Positions 12,855 through 23,345 of a stretch of DNA of 64,000 bases are shown here, piece by piece; position 1 is the first letter of the stretch, and every line of letters begins with the position of its first letter. Both the position numbers and the translations under genes were made by a program. The notes beneath the pieces are model-generated. The model searched no databases. It saw only the letters and a program-made list of their open reading frames with translations, and was not told where the DNA came from. This stretch comes from Capsicum annuum (taxonomy: Eukaryota; Streptophyta; Magnoliopsida; Solanales; Solanaceae), in the NCBI RefSeq assembly GCF_002878395.1, contig NC_061114.1, forward strand, positions 148,185,229-148,249,228, read 5' to 3'.

Positions 12855-13612
12855 TCATATAGGTAGAGGGGGCATTCAGTTTTTTTGGTTTGGTTGTTTA
12901 ATGTCGGTTTGATTCTTTGGTTTTTAGATTGACGAAAATGACAATCGCAACCAGAGGAAAATAAATCTTTTTGGGTTTGGTTTTTTCAAATTCGAGTTGG
13001 TTATTTCAGAGTTTTATTTCAGTTTTGAATATTAAAGTAGCGACCCTTTCTTTGTCATGATTGGACTTATAAAATTCGTTATTTTTATAGAAAAATATTT
13101 TTTTCAAACCTATTTTTCATTCTCAAATATAAATATCTAAAGATAGATGAAATGAAACAAATGAACTATAAGCTCATCATAGTATATAACTGCAATCAGT
13201 AACTTGACACATATTTTCTCATCTTCTCGATGCACCACTGAATGCCTGAAATGAGTCAACAACCAGTGTTGAAATAAATACTTAGGGTTAGAGACAAGCT
13301 CGTAACTCATAAGACGTCTAAAAGTTTCGGTTACTTATTATATGTTATATTTATACTAAATATATATATATATATAATATATATAATATAATATGTATAT
13401 AATATATATATATATATATATTATTTATATAATTTTGGTTTTTAAATTTAACAATCTTTTTTTGGAAAAATAAAAATCGAACCGTTTAACTGAATTTCTA
13501 ATTTTTGAAATCAAAAGCAATCTGAAAAGCTTAAAAGCTGAAACCAAAATTAAATTTCAATTTGGTTTTTCAACTGTTTTGGTTTCAACTAAAATATTCC
13601 TAGACCTACTTA
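12855..13612. mobile_element. Possible non-autonomous DNA transposon (MITE-like)
   Basis: The left arm (from about 12858) is rich in 'TTTGGTTTGGTT' and 'CGGTTTGATT' strings. The right arm (about 13430-13610) carries 'AATCGAACCG', 'GAAACCAAAA' and 'TTGGTTTTTC'. The outer ends, AGGTAGAGGGGGCATT and AATATTCCTAGACCT, are roughly inverted. A long AT repeat lies between. There is no coding content and no clear target duplication, so this is tentative. Confidence 0.35.
13359..13431. repeat. (AT)n microsatellite
   Basis: About 70 bases of almost pure alternating AT, interrupted by a few AA and GT steps. Confidence 0.95.
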
Positions 13613-14107
13613 TGGGTTGTACTTGATACATACTCGAAATATGATTTGTCGTCTCATAGTGTTGGTTGTTGATGATTTTGATGTTGGTCCTCAATTTTTG
13701 TTAACATGTTAACTTTCTACTTAGCAGAAAAAGTGTACTCAAGTTGGGATTAGCATGGATTCATTCATATTTCGTGGGACACTCTTGAGAGAATCGTTCA
13801 ATTTCTATAGTTTGTGCTTTTAATTCCTAACTATCAATTTTGTTAGTCATCCGGATTAGTTATATCTTTGGCTAGACAGACCGTAGGCTTAAGTCATTAC
13901 CATTTGAGTATCAAAGTATCCCCTTATAGGACTTATTCATATGCTTGCCAGTATGGATTTTTTTTAGATCATCTTCAATATTTCTAGATTAATCAGAGGT
14001 GATTTGCCTAACATGGCTCAAATGATATTTCGAGTACATCAGAGTAAATGGCAATTTTGGAAAGGAAGAGATATTTTATTTAGAATTTAGAGTTGGTTAT
14101 ATAATTC
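13613..14107 (+). mobile_element. A/B interior, left of F insertion
   Basis: Non-coding remnant between the MITE-like stretch and the start of F. No domain is recognised. It is assigned to the A/B interior by position, because F sits in the middle and the A/B 3' end resumes at 23011. Confidence 0.4.
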
Positions 14108-14112
14108 ATGTC
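14108..14112 (+). repeat. Target-site duplication of F, left copy
   Basis: ATGTC directly before the TGTAATGC start of the F 5' LTR. An identical copy follows the F 3' LTR at 23006-23010. Confidence 0.85.
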
Positions 14113-14496
14113 TGTAATGCGTCGCAAAATTCTCTTCCGGTCTGAGCCTTAGAGCATATTTTGGTAAAGCAAAAATCTGAGTCTAAAAATTTCAGAAATA
14201 TCCTCCCAAGTATGAAATACTTTGAATCTTATGGGAATCAATTTGAGCATGAATAAAATTCATATAGGTCCCCTAACTCATGGACGAGTTGAAAGCTTTC
14301 CTATCGTTCAAGTTTTAGTAACCGTCAAAATTTGGGTCAACTTCAATCGACCATAACTCTTTGTATATATCTAATTAAAGGAGCTACTATACATCAAATG
14401 AAATCTATTTTAATTATCTTTCCAACCATACCTATTTCTTCCAAAATCGATATCGGAGCAAAGTGTTGTGCTTATTTTACTCCAGAATGGCAAGTT

Positions 14497-14670
14497 GGAA
14501 AATGTGTGATGACATTTTTGATGGCCCGTTACATTTCTGACGACATTTCTGATGGCCTGTCAAATTTGTAATGACATTTTTGATGACATCATCAGCCTTA
14601 GGAAGAAACTCACAAAATCCATCCTTTTATGATGACATTTTGTGACGTCCTGTCACAAATGTCGTCAGCC
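14497..14670 (+). repeat. U3 hairpin array of F 5' LTR
   Basis: Repeated units with 'GATGACATTT', 'GATGGCC(C/T)GT' and 'AATGTCGTC'. The last unit, at 14631-14666, is a near-perfect hairpin: GATGACATTTTGTGAC pairs with GTCACAAATGTCGTC around a GTCCT loop. The array lies about 70 bases before TATA. Confidence 0.8.
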
Positions 14671-14739
14671 ATTTTTTAAAGCAATTTAGAAACATTTTTG
14701 CAAGGGTATTTTGGTCATTTTTCACCTTTTGTGAGCCTC

Positions 14740-14747
14740 TATAAATA
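14740..14747 (+). promoter_or_regulatory. TATA box of F 5' LTR
   Basis: TATAAATA, 24 bases after the end of the GGGTATTTTGGTC box. It is conserved in the 3' LTR at 20133-20140. Transcription would be expected to begin about 30 bases downstream. Confidence 0.75.
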
Positions 14748-17578
14748 TGAGAACCCACTTCTAAAACCCTAATTTCATCATTTTTCTCTTCCAATTCTCT
14801 CAAGAATATCTAATTAGGGTTTCATCAAGAACCCTAATCTTCTAAAGTTCATCCGTAAATCTTCAAGCTTTCTTCAAGAATCAAGCTCCTCATAGTGTGG
14901 GCTTCAAGAATCATTTATTACAAGTGCAGATAGAGTCTCAAGCATTAGAATTCATCCTATTTCATACTTTAAGGTATGTATATGTTGATTCTTGGATCCC
15001 ATTCATCGAAGAAGCTCAAGAACCTTTTTTAAAACTAAAAGATTTTTATGTTTATGAGTTGTTAATGATTTGTATGAGTTGAAATTGATGCTTAATGTGT
15101 TGTTGAGTTTTGATTTATGTTTGCCTACAAAATTTATGAGCTTTGACCGTACTATGTGGAATCCATGTGATTTATGTGATAGACCCTCTGGAAGTTGTTT
15201 TTTTTATGTGATATGTTCATGACTTTTGGGTGTAGAAATGGTTGAATAAGTGAAGCATGTCCCCCATAGGTTTGATAAAGAGCTTAGGTGAAGCATAAGG
15301 GCCATTATATTATGTTGAATAGGAAACCCCAAATTGTGAGTTAGTTTGTGCTTAGTGTTTGATAAAATGCCCAAGTGAATAAATTATTCCGTAGTAGTAA
15401 GAAATTCCCATATAAGAGTGAACCCGTGCATGTCTAATGTTTTGTTAAAGGACCTTAGTGAACAAATGGAGAGGTGATAGTAGTAAATTCCCCAATTATG
15501 TGCTCTTGATATATGTTAAGCTTTTAATACATGCCAAGTGGTTAGCAAGTAGGTTATGACGTGATATTATGACATTTCTTCAAGCTATATGATATCCAAA
15601 CACGTGTCACGATTGATATAGGTATGAAATAGCTAAGGTGAAACCTTGTTAAATGGAGTATGATTTAGTAGCATGTTTCCCCTACGTTACTATATGATTA
15701 TGATTCCGAGATGCCTAAAGTGGCCCCTCAGCGACTGTGAAAATGATTTGATGATTGTGATGATAATAAATGAATGTGTTAATGAAAGAACGATTATGCT
15801 TTACTTTTATGTCATCAAGTCCTGGAGGTATTTATAACCAACAATAGAGCTATTATCTATAGCCTATGTCAGTTTCTCAATAACTCCAGTCGAGCCATGA
15901 TTCTCAGAACTCAGTGAACTATAAAACTCTGTATCCTCAGACAAGTGCAGAACTTAAGAAAGCTCAGTAATCTCAGTTATCTCTATAATCTCTATATCTC
16001 TAGTAATCTAGCCTCAGTCCTGTAATCACCTCAAACTAATAGTAATTAAGTCATTCAATTCTAATCTCAGAAGCAATTCGAGTAATCTATTCAAGTCAGA
16101 TACAATAATTCGATACCTTTTCCGTCAAATGTGGAACTAAGTAATCTCAACATAACTCAGTTAGCTCTTTTGAGAAACATGACCAGTATCAGATTCAGCT
16201 CAGTTGTGTTCAATTAAGATTGTAGTTCAGAGACTTTCAGTTGGGAGTAGAAGCTAGCACCGAGCGAGGGAAGGGATGGCGGCTCTCAGGTCAGAGAGGC
16301 TGAGTATTTAAGAGCAATCCCTAAACTCCAGAACTGCGAAGCCAGTGCTGGATGTAGGAGTCCCCCATCAGTAGAGGTTGTCACCGTCAGAGAGGTTTGA
16401 CTATTATATTTCCTCAAGCTGACTTCTTCAGAGGGTCATCCCATCAGAGAGGCTTGACTAGAGAGGTATTTACTCGTTGCACGGTACCCTTCCAGTTGTG
16501 GTCATAGGTTGGACCCTACTTGTGGTAGGTTGGGGCATTTCAGTTAAGTAACTACTTCCCATAGTTACAGTTTTAGTTGCGATCTTTACAAATCAGAACT
16601 ATGTGATACAGTCATCTCTCTCAGTGAGGAACTCAGATAGTTCTATTGATTCATGGACCATCCCATCAGATAGGATTGGTCTGATATACAGATACTTATT
16701 ATCTTATCATATCTAGAGATCTCCCGTTAGATAGGCTTGATCTCCATCTCAGATTCTGTTGTGTATTTTTGTTGTCAGATTTCGACATGATCATACTTCT
16801 TATCATTGATAATCACTTCCAGAATAATCTATTGGAAAGATTGATATCTAATTGTGTCTGTCGAAAGCAGTAAGCTCAGAATTTAGTTTTTGATATATGT
16901 ACATCCAGATCCTCATTTATTAGTATCAGATAAATTAGTGATTCAGTATCTTAGTGTTAGTAGTGAGTTCAATCTATAGTTAAGTGGTATTCAAGTTTTA
17001 GTATCTAGAGTTGTGATGACTGTGTTCATGGTCTATGCATTCATGTATGAGTTCTCATGCGGCATCTTCATGATTATTCAGTTTAGATATTGTGCATGCT
17101 TGAGCCCTTGCATTAGCCTACCTCATCTAAATACTCAGTATATTCCTGTACTAATGCATTTGTGCTGTGGTTTTTATTTAACACCATAGGTTCAGAGGCA
17201 CAGGATCCAGAGTATTCTCAGCAGTTCAGTCCCAGTCAGCAACAGTAGCAGTGAGTCCTCTTCTTTCAAGGACGACTCTCAGTTTACTATTATTATTTCT
17301 AACTTTGTTTATTTTCAGTTGACGGAGTTAGTTGGGGACCGGTCCCATCAACTTCACAGTTCAGACTGTTTAGAGGCTTTTTAGAGGGACGTATTAGTAT
17401 TTAGTTTTCTGTATCATGAGTATTCTAGATGTGTTTAACCTTATGTCTAGTTTTTGCATTTATTTAAGATATTATGCAGTGTACAGGTACAAATATCAGT
17501 AAAGGGTTAGCCTCTAGTCCTTTGGGGCCATAAATATCGTGTGACGTGTTAGGATGGGATCTCAGGGTGTTACAAACT

Positions 17579-17590
17579 TGGTATCAGAGC
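17579..17590 (+). other. tRNA-iMet primer binding site of F
   Basis: Perfect TGGTATCAGAGC, four bases after the LTR end. It is complementary to the 3' end of plant initiator tRNA-Met. Confidence 0.9.
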
Positions 17591-17816
17591 CTAACTTAGT
17601 ATCAGAGGCTAAGGTTCCAGAGTATCCGAGGGAGTCTGATAAGCCGCATCTAGTAGAGTCTTGTGCATGGGTGTGTAGCGCACTACATTTATGTTCAAGA
17701 GGCTATAGGATGTTCTTAGGAGAAGTTTTTCTTGTTTCAATGATAATTTTGTGTGAATGATCATAAGCTCAAGTTGATCCTTAGTCTAATCAACTTTATT
17801 CTTTCATTTATAGAGT

Positions 17817-18941
17817 ATGCCTCCTCACAAAGACTTAGTCAATAGGGTTGATGATCAGCCCACTCAGCTAATAGATCCTGAAAATGAGAGTGTGTCACAT
17901 GCAGAGTTTCAGGCAGCTTTCTAGGCGTTAGCCAAGGTGGTGACAAATGTTTCTAGCAACCATCAGGCTGCAGTCCCCACCTCAGCAAGATGGAAATTCT
18001 ACCATAGCCAGGATTAGAAGCTTTATGAATATGAACCCACACGAATTCTTTGGGTCAGTAGTAGGTGAGGACCTGCAGTTTTTTCTAAAGGAGGTGAAAA
18101 AGATCACCCAAATTATGTATGTTTCTGAGAAAGAGAGTGTTGAGTTAGAATCTTATAAGTTGAAAGATATTGCTCCTGATGGGATAGTGACGTGGAATAA
18201 GAGTAGAAGGAAAAATGCAGCTTTTGTGACTTTGCTAGTGTTTCAGAGTGCCTTGGTAGATAGGTTTTTACTTATAGAGATAAGAGAATCTAAGATAAAA
18301 GAGTTCATAAACATAAGACAAGGTTCCATGACAGTGAAAGAGTATTGTCTTAAGTTTAATTAATTAGCTAAGTATGCTCCTGACTTGATAGCTGACCCCA
18401 GAGCGAGTATGATTAAGATTTTAACTGGGGTATCAAGTGATGTGTTGAAAGAGTGTAGAGCTACCATGCTTAATAGAGATATGGATCTTTCTATGCTAAT
18501 GATGCATACGCAACAAATTGAGGCAGATAAAATAAAAGAAAGAAAGAGAGTGAGTAAGAGAGCCAAGATAGGTAGTCGTGGTTTACCGCAGTCAGGTCCT
18601 CAAGGTCGTAGTAGTTCTCAGTAAGGTTGGATATTTTTAGTTCCAGCTTCATCTTCAGCTAGTGTACCCGTACCTATGTTTGGGGGTGTTAGGTCTGAGG
18701 GAGTGCCAAGCTCCAAAGCCCAGAGTAGTGATAGTAGTGTTCGAACCTATTTGCATTGTGGAAAGTGTGATAGGTGCCACCAGGGTGTGTGTGAGCTGGT
18801 AGTGATATATGTATTGGGTGTGTTGAGCCTGGCCATAAAAGACGAGAATGTAGAGTGCTGACCCAAAGGGGTAGACTTCATGTGTTTCAGGCTCGCCTTG
18901 ATCGGGAAGGATTCTCTAATATAGACCCGGGTATGTTATGA
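17817..18941 (+). pseudogene. gag of F (gypsy retrotransposon), broken
   Basis: It starts at an ATG giving 'MPPHKDLVNRVDDQPTQ', the usual N-terminus of this gag. After a stop and a frameshift, the capsid core reads 'RIRSFMNMNPHEFFGS', 'SVELESYKLKDIA', 'FINIRQGSMTVKEYCLKFN' (then a stop), 'LAKYAPDLIADPRASMIKI' and 'CRATMLNRDMDLSMLMMHTQ'. A basic, Ser-rich linker follows. In another frame comes an intact CX2CX4HX4C knuckle, 'CIGCVEPGHKRREC' (about 18808-18851). It ends at a TGA after 'DPGML'. The protein would coat the element RNA. At least two frameshifts and several stops make it non-functional. Confidence 0.85.
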
Positions 18942-19489
18942 GCCCTGCATCTTTGCGATATGTATTTTTAGATCCTTTTCTCCCATTTTGAGCTTATGTG
19001 TAAGCATGAGTCATGCATAGGTTTTAGATCTTGATCACTCAATTATGACCCAGTTTGTAGGTGCCCCGTGCACCGCCCCAGTATTTCAACGAAGTGTGTT
19101 TAGAGGGACATAGAGTCCCAAGGGGGAGATACCCTATAATATTATGATGTTGCATTTCATTAGATTCATCCAGATGCATGTTCAAATTTTCTTTATGAAG
19201 TTACCATCAGTCTTTATTGCATTGTCAAGTCATGCTTTCAAAAATCAGCTTAGCAGGACATCCATGCATCAGATAAGCATATGTGTTATGAGAATTCAGG
19301 TATGAGTAGATTCAGTTGAGTATTCCATGCATCAGATATGCATGCCCAGTTTGAGAACTCTATATGTCAGTCGTTCCAGTTGCATAGTCCTAATCTGAGA
19401 TGTTTTTATTTATTGGGTAAATTTTGTTGATCCGTATTCTCAGTCTATCAAGCGACATTCAAGGACGAATGTTCTGAAGGGTAAGAAAA
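18942..19489 (+). other. Non-coding block and polypurine tract of F
   Basis: No coding content where pol would lie. It contains the purine tract 'CCCAAGGGGGAGATAC' (19117-19132) and two copies of the hairpin motif CATGCATCAGATATGCAT or a close variant (19263-19280, 19326-19343). It ends 'AAGGACGAATGTTC' then 'TGAAGGGTAAGAAAA', the polypurine tract touching the 3' LTR. The same landmarks occur in the same order in G. Confidence 0.8.
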
Positions 19490-22400
19490 TGTAATGCCCG
19501 TAAAATCCTCTTCCAGTTTGAGCCTTAGAGCATATTTTGGTAAAGCAAAAATCTGAGACTAAATATTTCAAAAATATCCTCCCAAGTATGAAATACTTTG
19601 AATTGTGTGGGAATCAATTTGAGCATGAATTAAGATCATAGAGGTCCCCAACTCATGGACGAGTTTAAAGCTTTCCTATCGTTCAACTTTTAGTGAGCAT
19701 CATAATTTGGGTCAACTTCAATCGACCATAGCTCTTTGTATATATCGAATTAGAGGAGCTACTATATATCAGTTGAAATCTCTTTGAATTATCTTTCCAA
19801 CATACCTATTTCTTCCAAAACTGATGTCGAAGCAAAGAGTTATGCTTATTTTACTCTAGAATGTCAAGTTGGGAAATGTGCGACGATATTTCTGATGGCC
19901 CATCACATTTCTAACGACATTTCTGACGGTCTATCAAATTTCTGACGATAGTTCTGACGACGTCGTCAGCCTTAGGCAGAAACTTACAAAATCCATCCTT
20001 TTCTGATGAAATTTTTTGATGGCCTGTCACAGGTTTGACAGCCTGTCATAAATGTCATCCGCCATATTTTTCAGCAATTTAGAGATATTTTTGCAGGGGT
20101 ATTTTTGTCATTTCCCACCTTTTGTGAACCTCTATAAATATGAGAACCCACTTCAAAACCCTAATTTCATTATTTTTCTCTTCCAATTCTCTCAAGAATA
20201 TCTAATTAGGGTTTTATCAAGAACCCTAATCTTCTAAAGTTCATCCGTAAATCTTCAAGCTTTCTTCAAGAATCAAGCTCCTCATAGTGTGGGCTTCAAG
20301 AATCATTTATTACAAGTGTAGATAGAGTCTCAAGCATTAGAATTCATTCTATTTGAATGGTTAAGGTATGTAGATGTTCATTCGTGGGTCCCTTTCATCC
20401 AAGAAGCACAAGAACCCTTTTTAAAACTAAAAGATTTTTATGTCTCTGAGTTGTTAATGATTTGTATGAGTTGAAATTGATTTTTAATTTGTTGTTGAGT
20501 TTTGATTTATGTTTGCCTACAAAATTTATGAGATTTGACCCTAGTATGTGGAATTCATGTGATGTTTATGATAGACCCTCTGGAAGTTGTTTTTTCATGT
20601 GATGTGTTCATGACTTTTGGGTGTAGAAATGGTTGAATAAGTGAAGCATGTCCCCCATAGGTTTGATAAAGATCTTAGGTGAAGCATAAGGGCCATTATA
20701 GTATGTTGAATAGGAAACCCTAAATTGTGAGTTAGTTTTTGCATAGTGTTTGATAAAATGCCCAAGTGAATAAAATATTCCGTGGTAGTAGAAAATTCCC
20801 AAATAAGTCTGAACTTGTGCATGTCTAGTGTTTTGTTAAAGGACCTTAGTGAACAAGTGGAGAGGTAATTGTAGTAAATTCCCCAATTATGTGCCCTTGA
20901 TATATGTTAAGCTTTTAATACATTCCAAGTGGTTAACAAGTAGGTTATGACATGATAGTATGAAGTTTCTTCAAGCTATGCTATATCCAAACACATGTCA
21001 AGATTGATGTAGGTATCGAATAGCTTAGGTAAAACCTTGTTGAATGAAGTACGATTTAGTAGCATGTTTCCCTACGTTACTATATGATTATGATTCCGTG
21101 ATGCCTATAGTGCCCCCTCGGCGATTGTGAAAATGCTTTGATAATTGTGATAATGCATGAATGATTGTGATGATATATGAATGAACGTGATGATGAATAA
21201 ATGATTATGCTTTACTTTTATGTCATCGAGTCATGGGGGTATATATTCTCGACAAAAGAGCTGTTATCTATAACCCATTTTAGTTTCTCGATAACTTCAG
21301 TTGAGCCATGGTTCTCAGAACTCAGTGAACTATAGAACTTTGTATCCTCAGACAAGTGAACAACATAAGAAAGCTCAATAATCTCAGTTATCTCTGTAAT
21401 ATCTTTATCGCTAGTAATCTAGCCTAAGTCCTATAATCATCTCAGATCTAATAGTATTCAAGTGATTCAATTCTAATCTCAAAAGCGATTCGAGTAATCT
21501 ATTCAAGATCTGCATCGTTAGTCAGATACCATGATTTTATACTTTTTTTGTTAGATACAGAACTAAGTAATCTTAGCATAACTCAGTCAGATCTATGGAG
21601 AAACATGATCAGTATCAGATTCAGTTCAGTTATGCTCAATTAGGATTTCAGTTCAGAGTCTTTCAGTTGGGAGTAGAAGCTAGCACTGAGCGAGGGAAGG
21701 GATGGCAGCTCTCCCTTTAGAGAGGCCGAGTTGTTAGGAGTAATCCCTGAACTCCAAAATTCTTTAGCCAGGGTAGGATGCAGGAGTTTCCCATCAGTAG
21801 AGGTTGTCACCGTCAGAGAAGGTTGAGTATTATATTGCCTCAGGTCGACATCCTGTGATGGTCACCCCATCAGAGAGGCTTGACCAGAAAGGTCTTTACC
21901 CGTGGCATGGTATTGACACCCTTCAAGTTGGGATCATATGTTGGACTCCACCTGTGGTAGGTTGGGGCACGTCAGCTAAGTAACTATCCCCACAGTTGCA
22001 GTTTCAGCAGCGATCTTCAGAAATTAGGACTGTATGGTACAGTCGTCTATCTTAGTGAGAAACTCAGATAGTTCCATTGATTCAAGGACCATCCCATTTG
22101 ATAGGCTTGGTCTCATATACAAATGCTTATTATCTTATCATATCTAGAGATCTTTAGTCATTTAGGCTTGATCTCCAACTCAGATTCTATTGTGTATTCT
22201 TATTATTAGATTTGGACATGGTTATACTTCTTATCATTGATAATCACTTTCGGAATAATCTATTAGAAAAATTGATCTCTAATTCCGTCAGTTGAAAGCA
22301 GTAAACTCAGAATTTAGTCCTTGATGTGGGTACATTGAGATCCTCAATTATCAGTATTAGATGAGTCACTGATTCAGCATCTCAGTGTTAGCAGTGAGTT

Positions 22401-23005
22401 TAGTCTATTGTTAATTAGTATCCGAGTTTCAGTATCTAGAGTTGCGATAATTGTGTTCATGGTCGATGCATTCATGTATGTGTTTTCATGCAGCATCTTC
22501 ATGATTATTCAGTTTAGATATTGTGCATGCATGAGCCCTTGCATTAGCCTACCTCATGTACATACTCAATACATTCCTTTACTGACATTTGCACTATGGT
22601 GTTTTATTTGACACCATAGTTTCATAGGCACAGGATCCAGAGTATTCTCAGCAGTTCAATCCCAGTCACCAACAGTAGCAGTAAGTCTTCTTCTTTCAAG
22701 GATGAATCTTAATTTACTATTATTGTTTCTGACTTTGTTTATTTTCAGTTGACGGCGTTAGTTAGGGACCTGCCCCATCAACTCCACAGTTCAGACAGTT
22801 TAGAGGCTTTTTAGATAGATGTATTAGTATTCAGTTTTCTGTATTATGAATATTCATATATGTGCTGAAACTTATGGCTAGTTTCCAAATTTATTTCATA
22901 TATTATGCAGTGTACAGGTACATATATTAGTAAAGGGTTAGCTTGTGGTCCTTCGGGGTCATAAGCACCATGTGATATCTCGGGATGGGTTTTCAGGGCG
23001 TTATA
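19490..23005 (+). repeat. 3' LTR of F
   Basis: It begins TGTAATGCCCG and ends GCGTTATA. It is collinear with the 5' LTR, including the hairpin array (about 19875-20065), the GGGGTATTTTTGTC box (20096-20109) and TATAAATA (20133-20140). No function beyond the LTR is seen. Confidence 0.9.
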
Positions 23006-23010
23006 ATGTC
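23006..23010 (+). repeat. Target-site duplication of F, right copy
   Basis: ATGTC, identical to 14108-14112. Confidence 0.85.
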
Positions 23011-23345
23011 TTGGGGTGTCTTCATCTTGTTTTAGTGTTTACATGGTTGTACTATTGGTGTGATGTCAATATGGAGTGATTTGGGTTTTCCTACTTTGGT
23101 GGTTCTCAGTTTAGTTGGAGGCCAGTTGGTTTTTGTAATTTAGTCTAGTCATATTGGAAGATGGAGTAAGGAAGTTGGTGAAAAGGCGATACCTTTGGTA
23201 AAATCCCTAGGAAGCGTTAGGTTTTCTTAAAGGTATTTAGTTATTTTTTCTCAAAACATGTAGGTCAATACCTCGTCCTGTTGAGCTTTTGGGCTCCTTC
23301 TTACTATTGAAATTTTTGGACGAAAGCACTTTTTGTAATGGATAT
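23011..23345 (+). mobile_element. 3' end of the A/B interior
   Basis: Non-coding remnant that resumes after F. Its end, 'TTTTTGGACGAAAGCAC', resembles the 'ggacgaa...' segment preceding the polypurine tract in related elements. It lies directly before the A/B 3' LTR start (TGTATTGACCCGCC). Confidence 0.55.

Larger units (their letters stand above)
14113..17574 (+). repeat. 5' LTR of F
   Basis: It begins TGTAATGCGTC and ends GTGTTACA, giving TGTAA...TTACA inverted ends. The U3 part holds a hairpin array (14497-14670), the AAGGGTATTTTGGTC box (14702-14716) and TATAAATA (14740-14747). A repeated 'gaaccctaa/accctaat' leader follows. The rest is non-coding. Confidence 0.9.
14113..23005 (+). mobile_element. 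Complete gag-only Ty3/gypsy element F
   Basis: 8.9-kb element with a 5' LTR of 3462 bp, an interior of 1915 bp and a 3' LTR of 3516 bp. It is flanked by a perfect 5-bp target duplication. The interior has a tRNA-iMet primer site, a broken gag, a non-coding block and a polypurine tract. No protease, reverse transcriptase, RNase H or integrase sequence is present. The two LTRs differ at about 5% of positions over a 175-base stretch compared by eye (15235-15410 versus 20627-20805), so it is old but much younger than its host A/B. It would need enzymes from a full-length relative. The gag resembles that of D. Confidence 0.9.

Noticed and set aside
17579..17590. TGGTATCAGAGC and similar sites as parts of tRNA genes
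   Set aside because: They are 12-base primer sites beside LTRs, with no tRNA body around them.
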